The notes under the pieces were generated by a model, which ran no database searches, had not been told where the DNA came from, and was given only the letters and a program-made list of their open reading frames with translations. From an uncultured Eubacteriales bacterium (GTDB lineage: Bacteria; Bacillota; Clostridia; Oscillospirales; Oscillospiraceae), in NCBI GenBank assembly GCA_949289455.1, contig CASEOA010000076.1, forward strand, positions 1-49,193: a DNA stretch of 49,193 nt, in the 5' to 3' direction. Both the position numbers and the translations under genes were made by a program. Below, in pieces: positions 39,269 to 48,834 of the stretch (its first letter is position 1; the number at the start of each line of letters is the position of its first letter).

Positions 39269-40328
39269 GAAAAACGACATCCTCGTTCAGGTCGATCACC
39301 TGACCAAATACTTTGGCGTCAAGGGCATGAAGGGCCCCGGCGTCCAGGCTGTGGAGGACGTGTCCCTCTTCATCAAGCGGGGGGAGACCCTGGGCCTGGT
39401 GGGCGAGTCCGGCTGCGGCAAGACCACCCTGGGCCGCACCATCCTGCGGCTCCATGAGCCCACCTCCGGCAAGATCATCTATGACGGCCAGACCATCTAC
39501 GAACACGAATATCCCTTTGAGTCCAAGACCGTGGAGGTCAAGGACAAGGGGGGCGTCCGCCAGGAGACCATGCTGGTGAAAAAGGTGGTGCCCAAGGAGA
39601 AGGCTGTGGACATGCTGCCCTACCGGCGGAAGATGCAGATCATCTTCCAGGACCCCTCCGCCTCCCTGGACCCCCGCATGACGGTGGGCGAGATCATCGG
39701 CGAGGCCCTGGACATCCATAAGCTGTGCCCCGGCAAGAAGGAGCGCACCGACCGGATCAAGGAGCTGCTGGGGATGGTGGGCCTGAACACCGAGCACGCC
39801 AACCGCTACCCCCATGAGTTCTCCGGCGGCCAGCAGCAGCGGGTGGGCATCGCCCGGGCCCTGGCGGTTCGGCCGGAGTTCATCGTGTGCGACGAGCCCA
39901 TCTCCGCCCTGGACGTGTCCATCCAGTCCCAGGTGGTCAACATGCTGGAGGATATGCAGCAGGACCTGGGCCTGACCTACCTGTTCATTGCCCACGACCT
40001 GTCCGTGGTGCGGCACATCTCCAACCGCATCGGCGTCATGTACCTGGGGACCCTGGTGGAGCTGGCCGAGAGCTATGAGCTGAACAAGCACCCCATCCAC
40101 CCCTATACCAAGACCCTGCTGTCCGCCGTGCCGGTGCCTGACCCCGAGGTGAGCCGTACCCGCCAGCGGATCGTGCTGGAGGGCGACATCCCCTCGCCCA
40201 TGAATCCCCCCAAGGGCTGCCGGTTCCATACCCGCTGCCCCTACGCCACCGAAAAGTGCAAGGAGGCCGTGCCCCAGCTCAAGGAGCACAGCCCCGGCCA
40301 CTGGGCGGCCTGCCATCTGTTGGGTTAA
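39261..40328 (+). CDS. oppF: Oligopeptide ABC transporter ATP-binding protein OppF
   Basis: ATPase of 355 residues (typical about 320). Walker A is GESGCGKTT (48-56), then a charged insertion of about 40 residues (about 80-118) separates the first subdomain strands from [21 protein letters not shown]. The rest is normal: signature [15 protein letters not shown], Walker [16 protein letters not shown]-loop IAHDLS and the C-terminal cluster [15 protein letters not shown]. The ATG lies within the end of oppD. It forms the ATPase pair with OppD. Confidence 0.94.
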   Translation: MSEKNDILVQVDHLTKYFGVKGMKGPGVQAVEDVSLFIKRGETLGLVGESGCGKTTLGRTILRLHEPTSGKIIYDGQTIYEHEYPFESKTVEVKDKGGVRQETMLVKKVVPKEKAVDMLPYRRKMQIIFQDPSASLDPRMTVGEIIGEALDIHKLCPGKKERTDRIKELLGMVGLNTEHANRYPHEFSGGQQQRVGIARALAVRPEFIVCDEPISALDVSIQSQVVNMLEDMQQDLGLTYLFIAHDLSVVRHISNRIGVMYLGTLVELAESYELNKHPIHPYTKTLLSAVPVPDPEVSRTRQRIVLEGDIPSPMNPPKGCRFHTRCPYATEKCKEAVPQLKEHSPGHWAACHLLG

Positions 40329-40339
40329 AGAATGGTTTG

Positions 40340-40372
40340 ACCGGCCCCCGCAGAAAGCGGGGGTCGGTTTTT
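40340..40372 (+). terminator. Terminator of the oppBCDF operon
   Basis: A 12-bp stem (40340-40351 with 40357-40368), loop AGAAA, then TTTTT. Confidence 0.88.
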
Positions 40373-40409
40373 CCATTGGGGCCCCTGCCAGGCCCCCACG
40401 ACCTGGTTG

Positions 40410-40464
40410 ACCTTCCCTCCTGAGGGGGGAAGGTGGCCCGAAGGGCCGGATGAGGGGGCGCCCC
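40410..40464 (+). repeat. Intergenic hairpin repeat B, copy 5
   Basis: Hairpin 1 (ACCTTCCCTCC, TGA, GGGGGGAAGGT), hairpin 2 (GGCCCGAAGGGCC), then GGATGAGGGGGCGCCCC. Confidence 0.83.
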
Positions 40465-40607
40465 GACGGTGCGCCCATCGTATCGTTCCCTGCCTCATCC
40501 CGCAGGGCCGCGGCACCTGCCAGCCGGATTGGCACGGGGGAAACTGGGGGTATGCCAGGTATATCCAAGCAAAACCCGAGGGTCTGTAACAATTCTGAAA
40601 CATTTCC

Positions 40608-40637
40608 TTTACAGCTCCGCCACATTTGTGGTATACT
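40608..40637 (+). promoter_or_regulatory. Promoter of the oppA gene
   Basis: TTTACA (40608-40613), 18 nt and TATACT (40632-40637). Its own promoter lets the binding protein be made in excess over the transporter. Confidence 0.7.
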
Positions 40638-40658
40638 AATCACGTGTTGTGTTAGTCC

Positions 40659-40699
40659 CCGAAAGGCCATGGCCTTTCGGCGCCCGCTCTGCGGGCGCC
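40659..40699 (+). promoter_or_regulatory. Two adjacent hairpins in the oppA leader
   Basis: The first is a 22-base perfect palindrome (40659-40680, CCGAAAGGCC and mirror half). The second is a 9-bp stem (40679-40687 with 40691-40699, loop TCT). They lie 15 to 60 nt after the predicted transcript start, with no T-run, and are followed by about 80 unstructured bases before the ATG. mRNA stability or regulatory elements are possible. Confidence 0.6.
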
Positions 40700-40777
40700 G
40701 GGGGATGATAACGGTTTCGTGTATCACGCCGGGACCGGCGTACCGATACAAAAAAGTGAAAGATGGAGGTCCAACCA

Positions 40778-42526
40778 ATGAAAAAGAGAAAGCTTGTCTC
40801 TCTGCTTCTGTCCGGGGCCCTCGTGTTCGGCCTGCTGGCCGGCTGCGGCGGCGGCGGCAATCCGGCGGAGACTACCCCTGCCGGCAGCGAGACTACCCCT
40901 GCCGCTTCTGAGACCACTCCCGCTGGCGGCGAGACCAGCGACGAGTTTGTGATCACCGCCTGCATCGCCTCCGAGCCCCAGACCATCGACCCCGCTCTGA
41001 ACAGCGCGGTGGACGGCGCTATCATGACCAGCCACATGTTTGAGGGCCTGATGCGCTGGGAGAGCACCGGCGAGGAGTATCCCGGCTCCGACGGCACCGC
41101 TGAGGTGGCCCAGATTGGCTACGGCCAGGCTGAGAGCTACGACAAGGTGACCAACGAGGACGGCACCGTCACCTACACCTTCCACCTGCGGGACGGCATC
41201 AAGTGGTCCGACGGCCAGGACGTGACCGCCGGCGACTTCGTGTTCTCCTGGCAGCGCCTGGTGACCCCCGAGACCGCCGCTGACTACTCCTACATGATCG
41301 ACTGCGTGGTCAACGCCAACGAGATCATGAACGGCGAGAAGGACCCCTCCGAGCTGGGCGTGTCTGCTCCCGACGACAAGACCTTCGTGGTCACCATCAC
41401 CTCTGACCTGCCCTACTTCACCGAGCTGTGCGCCTTCCCCGCCACCTTCCCCGTGCGCCAGGACATGGTCAGCAACCCCGAGTGGACCTACAGCCCCGAC
41501 ACCTACATCTCCAATGGCGCCTACAAGATGACCGCCCGTGAGACCAACTCCCAGATCGTCATGGAGAAGAACGAGTACTACTACAACGTGGACCAGCTGG
41601 GCCCCGACAAGATCGTCTTTAAGCTGATGGACGACCAGAACGCCATGCTCAACGGCTTCAATAGCGGCGAGCTGGACTACATCAACGCCGTGCCCGTGGA
41701 TGAGGCCGCCAACCTGATTGCCTCCGGCGACATGAAGATCGTGGACTACATCGGCACCTACTATGTGTGCTACCAGACCGAGAAGGCCCCCTTCGACGAC
41801 TGGCGTGTCCGCAAGGCCTTCACTCTGGCCATCGACCGCACCTACATCGTGAACGAGATCACCCAGAAGGGTGAGGTGGAGGCCGGCGGTTACGTGCCCG
41901 CCGGCGTGTACGACGCCGAGGGCGTGTCCGGCGACGACTTCCGCACCGTGGGCGGCAACTACTATGAGCCCACCGACGCTTCCTACGAGGCCAACGTGGC
42001 TGAGGCCCAGGCCCTGCTGGCCGAGGCCGGCTTCCCCAACGGCGAGGGCTTCCCCGTTGTTGAGTACCTGTACAACACCGACGACAACCACAAGGCGGTT
42101 GCCGAGGCCCTGCAGAACATGTGGCAGGAGAACCTGGGCGTCACCGTCACCCTGAACAACCAGGAGTGGAACACCTTCCTGGCCACCCGTAAGGAGGGCG
42201 ACTACTCCATCGCCCGTAACGGCTGGATCGCTGACTACAACGATCCCATGTCCTTCCTGGATATGTTCCTCACCGGCGGCGGCAACAACGACGCTCAGTA
42301 CGCCAGCGAGGAGTTCGACGCCAAGATCGCCGAGGCCAAGGCTACTTCCGACCCCGCTCAGCGCATGCAGCTGATGCACGAGGCCGAGGACATCCTGCTG
42401 GGTCAGGACTGGGTTGTCTGCCCCCTGTACTTCTACACCCAGTTCTATCTGATCGCTGACGGTATCCAGGGCGGTTACTACACTCCTCTGGGCTACTACT
42501 TCTTCGATCGCTGCACCCAGGGCTAA
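40778..42526 (+). CDS. oppA: Oligopeptide ABC transporter substrate-binding lipoprotein
   Basis: Family 5 solute-binding lipoprotein of 582 residues. The signal peptide ends in lipobox LAGC, then come four Gly residues and a repetitive spacer (about 28-54, three ETTPA units). The binding domain starts VITACIASEPQTIDPALNSA and contains the family segment YTFHLRDGIKWSDGQDVTAGDF, with the usual RKAFTLAIDR later. Starting at 40778 puts GGAGG before the ATG. It follows oppBCDF but has its own promoter and terminator. Codon use is strongly biased to GCT, CGT and GGC, as expected of very highly expressed genes. Confidence 0.94.
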   Translation: MKKRKLVSLLLSGALVFGLLAGCGGGGNPAETTPAGSETTPAASETTPAGGETSDEFVITACIASEPQTIDPALNSAVDGAIMTSHMFEGLMRWESTGEEYPGSDGTAEVAQIGYGQAESYDKVTNEDGTVTYTFHLRDGIKWSDGQDVTAGDFVFSWQRLVTPETAADYSYMIDCVVNANEIMNGEKDPSELGVSAPDDKTFVVTITSDLPYFTELCAFPATFPVRQDMVSNPEWTYSPDTYISNGAYKMTARETNSQIVMEKNEYYYNVDQLGPDKIVFKLMDDQNAMLNGFNSGELDYINAVPVDEAANLIASGDMKIVDYIGTYYVCYQTEKAPFDDWRVRKAFTLAIDRTYIVNEITQKGEVEAGGYVPAGVYDAEGVSGDDFRTVGGNYYEPTDASYEANVAEAQALLAEAGFPNGEGFPVVEYLYNTDDNHKAVAEALQNMWQENLGVTVTLNNQEWNTFLATRKEGDYSIARNGWIADYNDPMSFLDMFLTGGGNNDAQYASEEFDAKIAEAKATSDPAQRMQLMHEAEDILLGQDWVVCPLYFYTQFYLIADGIQGGYYTPLGYYFFDRCTQG

Positions 42527-42540
42527 GCAATACGCCTCAA

Positions 42541-42572
42541 CGGGCGGAGCCAACCGGCTCCGCCCGTTTTTT
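42541..42572 (+). terminator. Terminator of the oppA gene
   Basis: An 11-bp stem (42541-42551 with 42556-42566), loop AACC, then six T. Confidence 0.92.
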
Positions 42573-42612
42573 GCCCATTCCGCCTCCTTTTTGCGGAATT
42601 GTTTCGCCGCTC

Positions 42613-42641
42613 TTGTCAAACACTCCTGTCCGTATTACAAT
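42613..42641 (+). promoter_or_regulatory. Promoter of the beta-CASP hydrolase gene
   Basis: TTGTCA (42613-42618), 17 nt and TACAAT (42636-42641), 32 nt before the ATG. Confidence 0.7.
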
Positions 42642-42673
42642 GTTCTTGTAAGATTTCGACAAGGAGGTGCCCC

Positions 42674-44269
42674 ATGAAACTGACCTTTTTCGGCGCCGCC
42701 CGGGCCGTCACCGGCAGCTGCCACTGTGTGGAATGCGGCGGGAAAAAGATCCTGGTGGACTGCGGCCTGCAGCAGGGCCGGGACGAGAAGGACAACCAGG
42801 AGCTGGACTTCAACGCCGGTTACATTGACGCCGTTGTGGTCACCCACGCCCACATCGACCACTCCGGCCGGATTCCCCTGCTGGTGAAGCAGGGCTTTGA
42901 AGGCAACATCTACTGCACCCGGCTCACGGGGCAGCTGCTGTCCATCATGCTGCGGGACTCCGCCCATATCCAGGAGAGCGACGCCCAGTGGCAGAACCAG
43001 AAGGGCAAGCGGGCCGGCCAGGAGCCGGTGGAGCCCCTGTACACCGTGGCCGACGCCGAGGCCGCCATCCGCCATATCGTCACCTGCGAGTACGGCACCC
43101 GACTCCAGATCGAGGACGGGGTGAAGGTACGCTTTGTGGACGCCGGCCACCTGCTGGGCTCGGCCAGTGTGGAGATGTGGCTCACAGAGGGGGAGGAGAC
43201 CCGGAAGGTGGTGTTCTCCGGCGATATCGGCAACCGGGACCAGCCCATCATCCGGGACCCGGAGTACATCAAAGAGGCCGACTATGTGGTCACCGAGTCC
43301 ACCTACGGCGACCGGCTCCACGATATGGATGAGAAGCCCGACTACACCGCCGACCTGGCCGCCATCATTGACGAGACCCTGAGCCGGGGGGGCAACGTGA
43401 TTATCCCCTCCTTTGCCGTGGGCCGCACCCAGGAGCTGTTGTACTTCATGCGGGAGATGAAGGAGGAGGGCCTGGTAAAGAGCGTGCCCAACTTCCAGGT
43501 GGTGGTGGACTCCCCCCTGGCGGGAGAGGCCACCCGCATCTTCTCCGGCGATCTCCACGGCTATCTGGATGAGGAGGCCATCGCCGCCCTGAAGGGGGGC
43601 GCCCTGTTCCAGTTCCCCGGCCTCACCATCACCGAGTCCAGCGTGGAGTCCCGGGCCCTCAATGAGGACAAGACCCCCCGGGTCATCATCTCCGCCTCCG
43701 GCATGTGCGACGCCGGGCGCATCCGCCACCACCTCAAGCACAACCTGTGGCGGCCGGAGTGCACCGTGGTGTTTGTGGGCTTCCAGGCCGAGGGCAGCCT
43801 GGGCCGCCGCCTCCTCAACGGGGTCACCTCGGTGAAGCTCTTTGGGGAGGAGATCGCCGTCCGGGCCAAAATCATCAACTTCCATGGCCTGTCCTCCCAC
43901 GCCGACCGGGACGGCCTGCTGCGCTGGATCGAGAGCTACAATCCCAAGCCCCGGCAGGTGTTCGTGGTACACGGCGACGTGGAGGTCACCGAACTGTACG
44001 CCAACACGCTCCGCCAGCGGGGCCTGGCCGCCCACGCCCCCAACTATGAGGAGGTTTACGACCTGCTGGCCAACCAGATGCTCTCCCCCGGCCTGCCGCC
44101 GGAGCAAAAGCCCGCGGTTACCCCCGGGGCCTCCCCAGCCTACCAGCGGCTGGAGGAGGTGGGCCGCAAGCTCATGGAGGTCATCGCCCACAACAAGGGC
44201 GGCACCAACAAGGACCTGGGCAAGTTTGCCGATCAGCTCCGGGCCCTCATCGAAAAGTGGGACCGCTGA
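42674..44269 (+). CDS. Beta-CASP metallo-beta-lactamase-fold hydrolase, RNase type
   Basis: Protein of 531 residues. It has an MBL domain with THAHIDHSG metal ligands (HxHxDH, about 57-63), HLLGSASV and FSGDIG. The beta-CASP insert includes SFAVGRTQELLYF and the IISASGMCDAGRIRHHL segment, and the motif SSHADRDGLL closes the active site. It resembles CPSF73-like and KH-less archaeal-type RNases found in bacteria, so an RNA-cleaving role is likely but unproven. A C-terminal extension (about 470-531) is partly helical. The start has AAGGAGG. It is a single gene with its own promoter and terminator. Confidence 0.85.
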   Translation: MKLTFFGAARAVTGSCHCVECGGKKILVDCGLQQGRDEKDNQELDFNAGYIDAVVVTHAHIDHSGRIPLLVKQGFEGNIYCTRLTGQLLSIMLRDSAHIQESDAQWQNQKGKRAGQEPVEPLYTVADAEAAIRHIVTCEYGTRLQIEDGVKVRFVDAGHLLGSASVEMWLTEGEETRKVVFSGDIGNRDQPIIRDPEYIKEADYVVTESTYGDRLHDMDEKPDYTADLAAIIDETLSRGGNVIIPSFAVGRTQELLYFMREMKEEGLVKSVPNFQVVVDSPLAGEATRIFSGDLHGYLDEEAIAALKGGALFQFPGLTITESSVESRALNEDKTPRVIISASGMCDAGRIRHHLKHNLWRPECTVVFVGFQAEGSLGRRLLNGVTSVKLFGEEIAVRAKIINFHGLSSHADRDGLLRWIESYNPKPRQVFVVHGDVEVTELYANTLRQRGLAAHAPNYEEVYDLLANQMLSPGLPPEQKPAVTPGASPAYQRLEEVGRKLMEVIAHNKGGTNKDLGKFADQLRALIEKWDR

Positions 44270-44273
44270 ACCA

Positions 44274-44312
44274 ATGGGGACTGCCGCGATTTGCGCGGCA
44301 GTCCCCATTTTT
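44274..44312 (+). terminator. Terminator after the beta-CASP hydrolase gene
   Basis: A 15-bp stem (44274-44288 with 44294-44308) followed by five T. Confidence 0.92.
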
Positions 44313-44324
44313 CGCCTTAAATTT

Positions 44325-44338
44325 AGAACAAACGTTTG
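44325..44338. promoter_or_regulatory. LexA box (Cheo-type operator) before lexA
   Basis: AGAACAAACGTTTG fits the Firmicute LexA consensus GAACRNRYGTTY at every position. It overlaps the -35 TTGCCA of the lexA promoter, the expected place for autorepression. Confidence 0.85.
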
Positions 44339-44364
44339 CCAAACTGGAGCCCGTATGGTATACT
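44336..44364 (+). promoter_or_regulatory. Promoter of the lexA operon
   Basis: TTGCCA (44336-44341), 17 nt and TATACT (44359-44364). The LexA box overlaps the -35. Confidence 0.8.
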
Positions 44365-44396
44365 GAAACAAAGTATACCACGAAGGAGGGTTTGCC

Positions 44397-44999
44397 ATGA
44401 AACATCTCTCCCCCAAACAACAGCAGATTTATGACTACATCGTGGCCTTTTCCGCGGAGCACGGCTATCCCCCCTCAGTGCGGGAGATCGGGGCCTATGT
44501 GGGGCTGAAATCCCCCTCCACCGTCCACTTCCATCTGAAAGGGCTGGAGGCCGAGGGGCTTATCACCAAGGCCGAGGGCAAGACCCGTTCCATTACCATC
44601 AATCAGCCTCCGGAGGAGGCAGCTCCCGCCGGAGACAAGGTGCCGGTGGTGGGCAGCGTGGCCGCCGGCGCCCCCATTCTGGCCCAGGAGTGCATTGAGG
44701 ATTACCTCACCTTTGATACCGGCGGCCGGCCGGGGGAATACTTTGCGCTGAAGGTGCGGGGGGAGTCCATGAAGTATGCCGGCATCCTGCCCGGGGACCT
44801 GGTCATCGTCCACCAGCAGGCCGATGCCCACAATGGGGAGATTGTGGTGGCCCTCTTTGAGGATGAGGCCACGGTGAAAACCCTCCGCAGGAAGGACGGG
44901 CAGGTGTGGCTCATGCCGGAGAACCCGGACTACGAGCCCATCGACGGCACGGGCTGCGCCATCCTGGGCAAGGTCACCGCCGTGGTGCGGCGGTACTAA
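44397..44999 (+). CDS. lexA: LexA repressor
   Basis: SOS repressor of 200 residues. The winged helix DNA-binding domain (about 1-68) has the SVREIGAYVGLKSPSTVHFHL reading helix. The S24 peptidase domain has the self-cleavage site A90-G91 (SVAAGAP), nucleophile S124 (GESMKYAGI) and general base K161. It represses its own operon through the box at 44325-44338 and is inactivated by RecA-driven cleavage after DNA damage. It heads an operon of five genes: lexA, ogt, a small membrane protein, a DUF6440 protein and exoA. Confidence 0.96.
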   Translation: MKHLSPKQQQIYDYIVAFSAEHGYPPSVREIGAYVGLKSPSTVHFHLKGLEAEGLITKAEGKTRSITINQPPEEAAPAGDKVPVVGSVAAGAPILAQECIEDYLTFDTGGRPGEYFALKVRGESMKYAGILPGDLVIVHQQADAHNGEIVVALFEDEATVKTLRRKDGQVWLMPENPDYEPIDGTGCAILGKVTAVVRRY

Positions 45000-45001
45000 C
45001 C

Positions 45002-45457
45002 GTGGCACGGGTCCGGTTTCGCACCCCGGCGGGTCCCATGACCCTGGAGGGGACGGACGCCGCCCTCACCGCCCTGTACCTGCCCAATCGTCCCGTGGAC
45101 CCGGAGGGGGCGGAGACCCCGCTGCTGGCCAGGGGCCGGGCGGAGCTGCTGGACTATCTGGCGGGGGAGCGCAGGGTCTTTGACCTGCCCCTGGCCCCCC
45201 AGGGCACCCCCTTCCAGCTGGCGGTGTGGCGCGCCCTGGCGGACATACCCTACGGGGAAATTGTTACATACGGCGCTTTGGCGCACCGCCTGGGCCGCCC
45301 CAAGGCCAGCCGGGCGGTGGGCCAGGCCAACCACCGCAACCCCCTGCCCATTTTTCTCCCCTGCCACCGGGTGGTGGGAGCCAAAGGCGCCCTCACCGGC
45401 TACGCCGGGGGGCTGGAACTGAAAGCATGGTTATTGCGATTGGAGGGTATAGTATGA
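45002..45457 (+). CDS. ogt: Methylated-DNA-protein cysteine methyltransferase
   Basis: DNA repair protein of 151 residues that moves the alkyl group from O6-methylguanine to its own cysteine. The active site is PCHRVV with C121, preceded by the DNA-binding RPKASRAVGQANHRNP segment. The N-terminal Ada-like domain is short. I take GTG 45002, two bases after lexA, giving tight coupling; earlier in-frame codons overlap lexA and an ATG 36 bases later would remove the first conserved strand. There is no strong ribosome binding site. The stop overlaps the next start (ATGA). Confidence 0.9.
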   Translation: MARVRFRTPAGPMTLEGTDAALTALYLPNRPVDPEGAETPLLARGRAELLDYLAGERRVFDLPLAPQGTPFQLAVWRALADIPYGEIVTYGALAHRLGRPKASRAVGQANHRNPLPIFLPCHRVVGAKGALTGYAGGLELKAWLLRLEGIV

Positions 45458-45684
45458 AAAAGCTGTTGTCCGCCGCCGATACCTATATTGCTCAAATGAA
45501 TTGGAAGGACATGGCCCTGGTGAAGCTGTGCCTGTGCGCCGCGGGCGTTATGCTGGGCCTGGCTGCCCCAAAACGGGCCCGGAAATGGGCGGCCTTTGGG
45601 GCTATGGCCGTCTTTGTGACCACCTATCTGCCGGTGATGGTCAAGTTTTTGCCCAGCCTGGCGGAGGAACTGCGGAAGAAATAA
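45454..45684 (+). CDS. Small two-helix membrane protein in the lexA operon
   Basis: A 76-residue protein. After a short polar N-terminus come two hydrophobic segments (about 20-38, MALVKLCLCAAGVMLGLAA, and 45-67), separated by the basic loop KRARK, with a basic KK tail. Similar small proteins in Clostridia are, as I recall, often mis-annotated as phosphate permease parts, and their function is unknown. GGAGGG is seven bases before the ATG, which overlaps the ogt stop. Under LexA control it could be a damage-induced membrane factor, for example a division inhibitor, but this is inference only. Confidence 0.8.
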   Translation: MKKLLSAADTYIAQMNWKDMALVKLCLCAAGVMLGLAAPKRARKWAAFGAMAVFVTTYLPVMVKFLPSLAEELRKK

Positions 45685-45697
45685 AGGAGGCCCATCT

Positions 45698-45883
45698 ATG
45701 GGATCGAACAAACGGTTTGAGGTGATCTACAGCCAGGGGATGGCCGATATCACCCGGGTGCTGCTGGACAAGGTGACCGGGATGCTCTACCTGGAGATGC
45801 ACGACGGCAATGCCGGCGGCATCACTCCCCTGCTGGACAGCGAGGGCAAGCCCATGAAGTGGAGACCGGAGGACTGGGCATGA
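45698..45883 (+). CDS. DUF6440-like small protein
   Basis: A 61-residue soluble protein: FEVIYSQGMADITRVLLDKVTGMLYLEMHDGNAGGITPLLDSEGKP. The pattern (a short beta sheet with VTGMxYL, then G-ITPLLD-GKP) resembles DUF6440 proteins common in Firmicutes, whose role is unknown. AAAGGAGG lies before the ATG and its end overlaps the start of the exonuclease gene by four bases. It may be a small DNA- or metabolite-binding accessory protein in the SOS operon. Confidence 0.78.
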   Translation: MGSNKRFEVIYSQGMADITRVLLDKVTGMLYLEMHDGNAGGITPLLDSEGKPMKWRPEDWA

Positions 45884-46632
45884 AGCTGATTACCTGGAAC
45901 GTCAACGGCCTGCGGGCCTGCCTGGGCAAGGGGTTTCTGGACTTTTTCCAGGAGATGGACGCCGATATGGTGTGCCTCCAGGAGACCAAGCTCCAGCCCC
46001 ACCAGATTGAGCTGGACCTGCCCGGTTATCACATCTACTGGAACAGTGCCGAGAAAAAGGGCTATTCCGGCACCGCCCTGATTACAAAGACGGAGCCCCT
46101 CTCGGTGACCTGCGGCATCGGTATCCCGGAGCACGACACCGAGGGCCGGGTGATCACGGCGGAGTACCAGGACTTTTATCTGGTGTGCTGCTACACCCCC
46201 AACGCCCAGAACGAGCTGGCCCGCATCGACTACCGGATGGACTGGGAGGACGCCTTCCGGGCCTATCTCATGGAGCTGGACAAGACCAAGCCGGTGGTGC
46301 TGTGCGGCGACCTGAACGTGGCCCACCAGGAGATCGACCTGAAAAACCCCAAGACCAACCGGGGCAATGCCGGTTTCTCCGACCAGGAGCGGGAGAAGAT
46401 GACCGTCCTGCTGGACAGCGGCTTTGCCGACACTTTTCGGACTCTGTATCCGGACAAGACCGGGGCCTATACCTGGTGGAGCTACCGGTTCAACGCGCGG
46501 AAGAACAACGCCGGGTGGCGCATTGACTACTTCATCGTGTCGGAGCGGCTGCTGCCCCGGGTGAAAGACCAGATCATCCACGCCGAAACCACCGGCAGCG
46601 ACCACTGCCCGGTGGAGCTGATTTTGGAGTAA
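45880..46632 (+). CDS. exoA: Exodeoxyribonuclease III / AP endonuclease
   Basis: AP endonuclease of 250 residues of the Xth/ExoA family, which incises abasic DNA and trims 3' ends. The endonuclease/exonuclease/phosphatase fold has N7 (TWNVNGLRA), E35 (LQETKL), the active-site YTPN, GDLNVAH, WWSYR and the catalytic SDHCPV. The start at 45880 has CGGAGGA upstream and overlaps the preceding gene (ATGA). It is the last gene of the lexA operon, consistent with a joint DNA repair role. Confidence 0.95.
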   Translation: MKLITWNVNGLRACLGKGFLDFFQEMDADMVCLQETKLQPHQIELDLPGYHIYWNSAEKKGYSGTALITKTEPLSVTCGIGIPEHDTEGRVITAEYQDFYLVCCYTPNAQNELARIDYRMDWEDAFRAYLMELDKTKPVVLCGDLNVAHQEIDLKNPKTNRGNAGFSDQEREKMTVLLDSGFADTFRTLYPDKTGAYTWWSYRFNARKNNAGWRIDYFIVSERLLPRVKDQIIHAETTGSDHCPVELILE

Positions 46633-46636
46633 GTGG

Positions 46637-46672
46637 AACAAGGCCCGCTGCCAACCGGCAGCGGGCCTTGTT
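46637..46672. terminator. Bidirectional terminator between exoA and typA
   Basis: A 16-bp stem (46637-46652 with 46657-46672), loop AACC, ending in TT and AA, between convergent genes. Confidence 0.88.
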
Positions 46673-46682
46673 TGATTTCATA

Positions 46683-48509
<1,827 letters not shown>

Positions 48510-48587
48510 ATGCTAGTTCCTCCCGGGGCGGCGGGCTTGCGAATCCCTGCCGCCTGTGTTAAATAATCCGAATCAGCTCAATTTTTA

Positions 48588-48617
48588 ATTATACTGCATA
48601 CCATACGGCTGTTGCAA
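48588..48617 (-). promoter_or_regulatory. Promoter of typA
   Basis: Minus-strand TTGCAA (48612-48617), 18 nt and TATAAT (48588-48593), about 80 nt before the typA start. Confidence 0.7.
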
Positions 48618-48669
48618 CTGCTTTTCGCAAAAAAACCAACAAAAACCTGCCCTTTTGCCGGCCCTGCCG

Positions 48670-48698
48670 TTGACAGAGGGAGGAAATTGGATTACAAT
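48670..48698 (+). promoter_or_regulatory. Strong promoter of the tRNA-Arg-like array
   Basis: TTGACA (48670-48675), 17 nt and TACAAT (48693-48698). It starts transcription about 37 nt before unit 1 and reads through all four units; the next visible terminator is at 49105-49150. Confidence 0.82.
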
Positions 48699-48741
48699 AA
48701 GGACTGCTGGGCCTATGCCCGATGGCCTGGCAATACCGTAT

Positions 48742-48834
48742 TCCCCCGTACCTCACCAGGATAGAGGGTCCGCCTCCTAACATCTGGCGGGTTCTCAACC
48801 GCCGGGGTCACAGAAAAGAATAAAAATTGCATAT
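48742..48834 (+). repeat. tRNA-Arg-like unit 1 (degenerate), 93-nt period
   Basis: Its first 38 bases match tRNA-Arg (CCU), CCCCCGTACCTCACCAGGAT and on to GCCTCCTAA, but the 3' half is unrelated to a T-arm. The D-stem GCTC/GAGC is replaced by CCTC/GAGG. The tail (AATAAAAATTGCATAT) resembles the spacers of units 2 and 3. Confidence 0.8.

Larger units (their letters stand above)
40329..40777. other. Intergenic region between oppF and oppA
   Basis: A 449-base gap holding the opp terminator, repeat B copy 5, then from 40465 a stretch with no clear feature, the oppA promoter (40608-40637) and two leader hairpins (40659-40699). No ORF with a ribosome binding site is visible. Confidence 0.7.
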
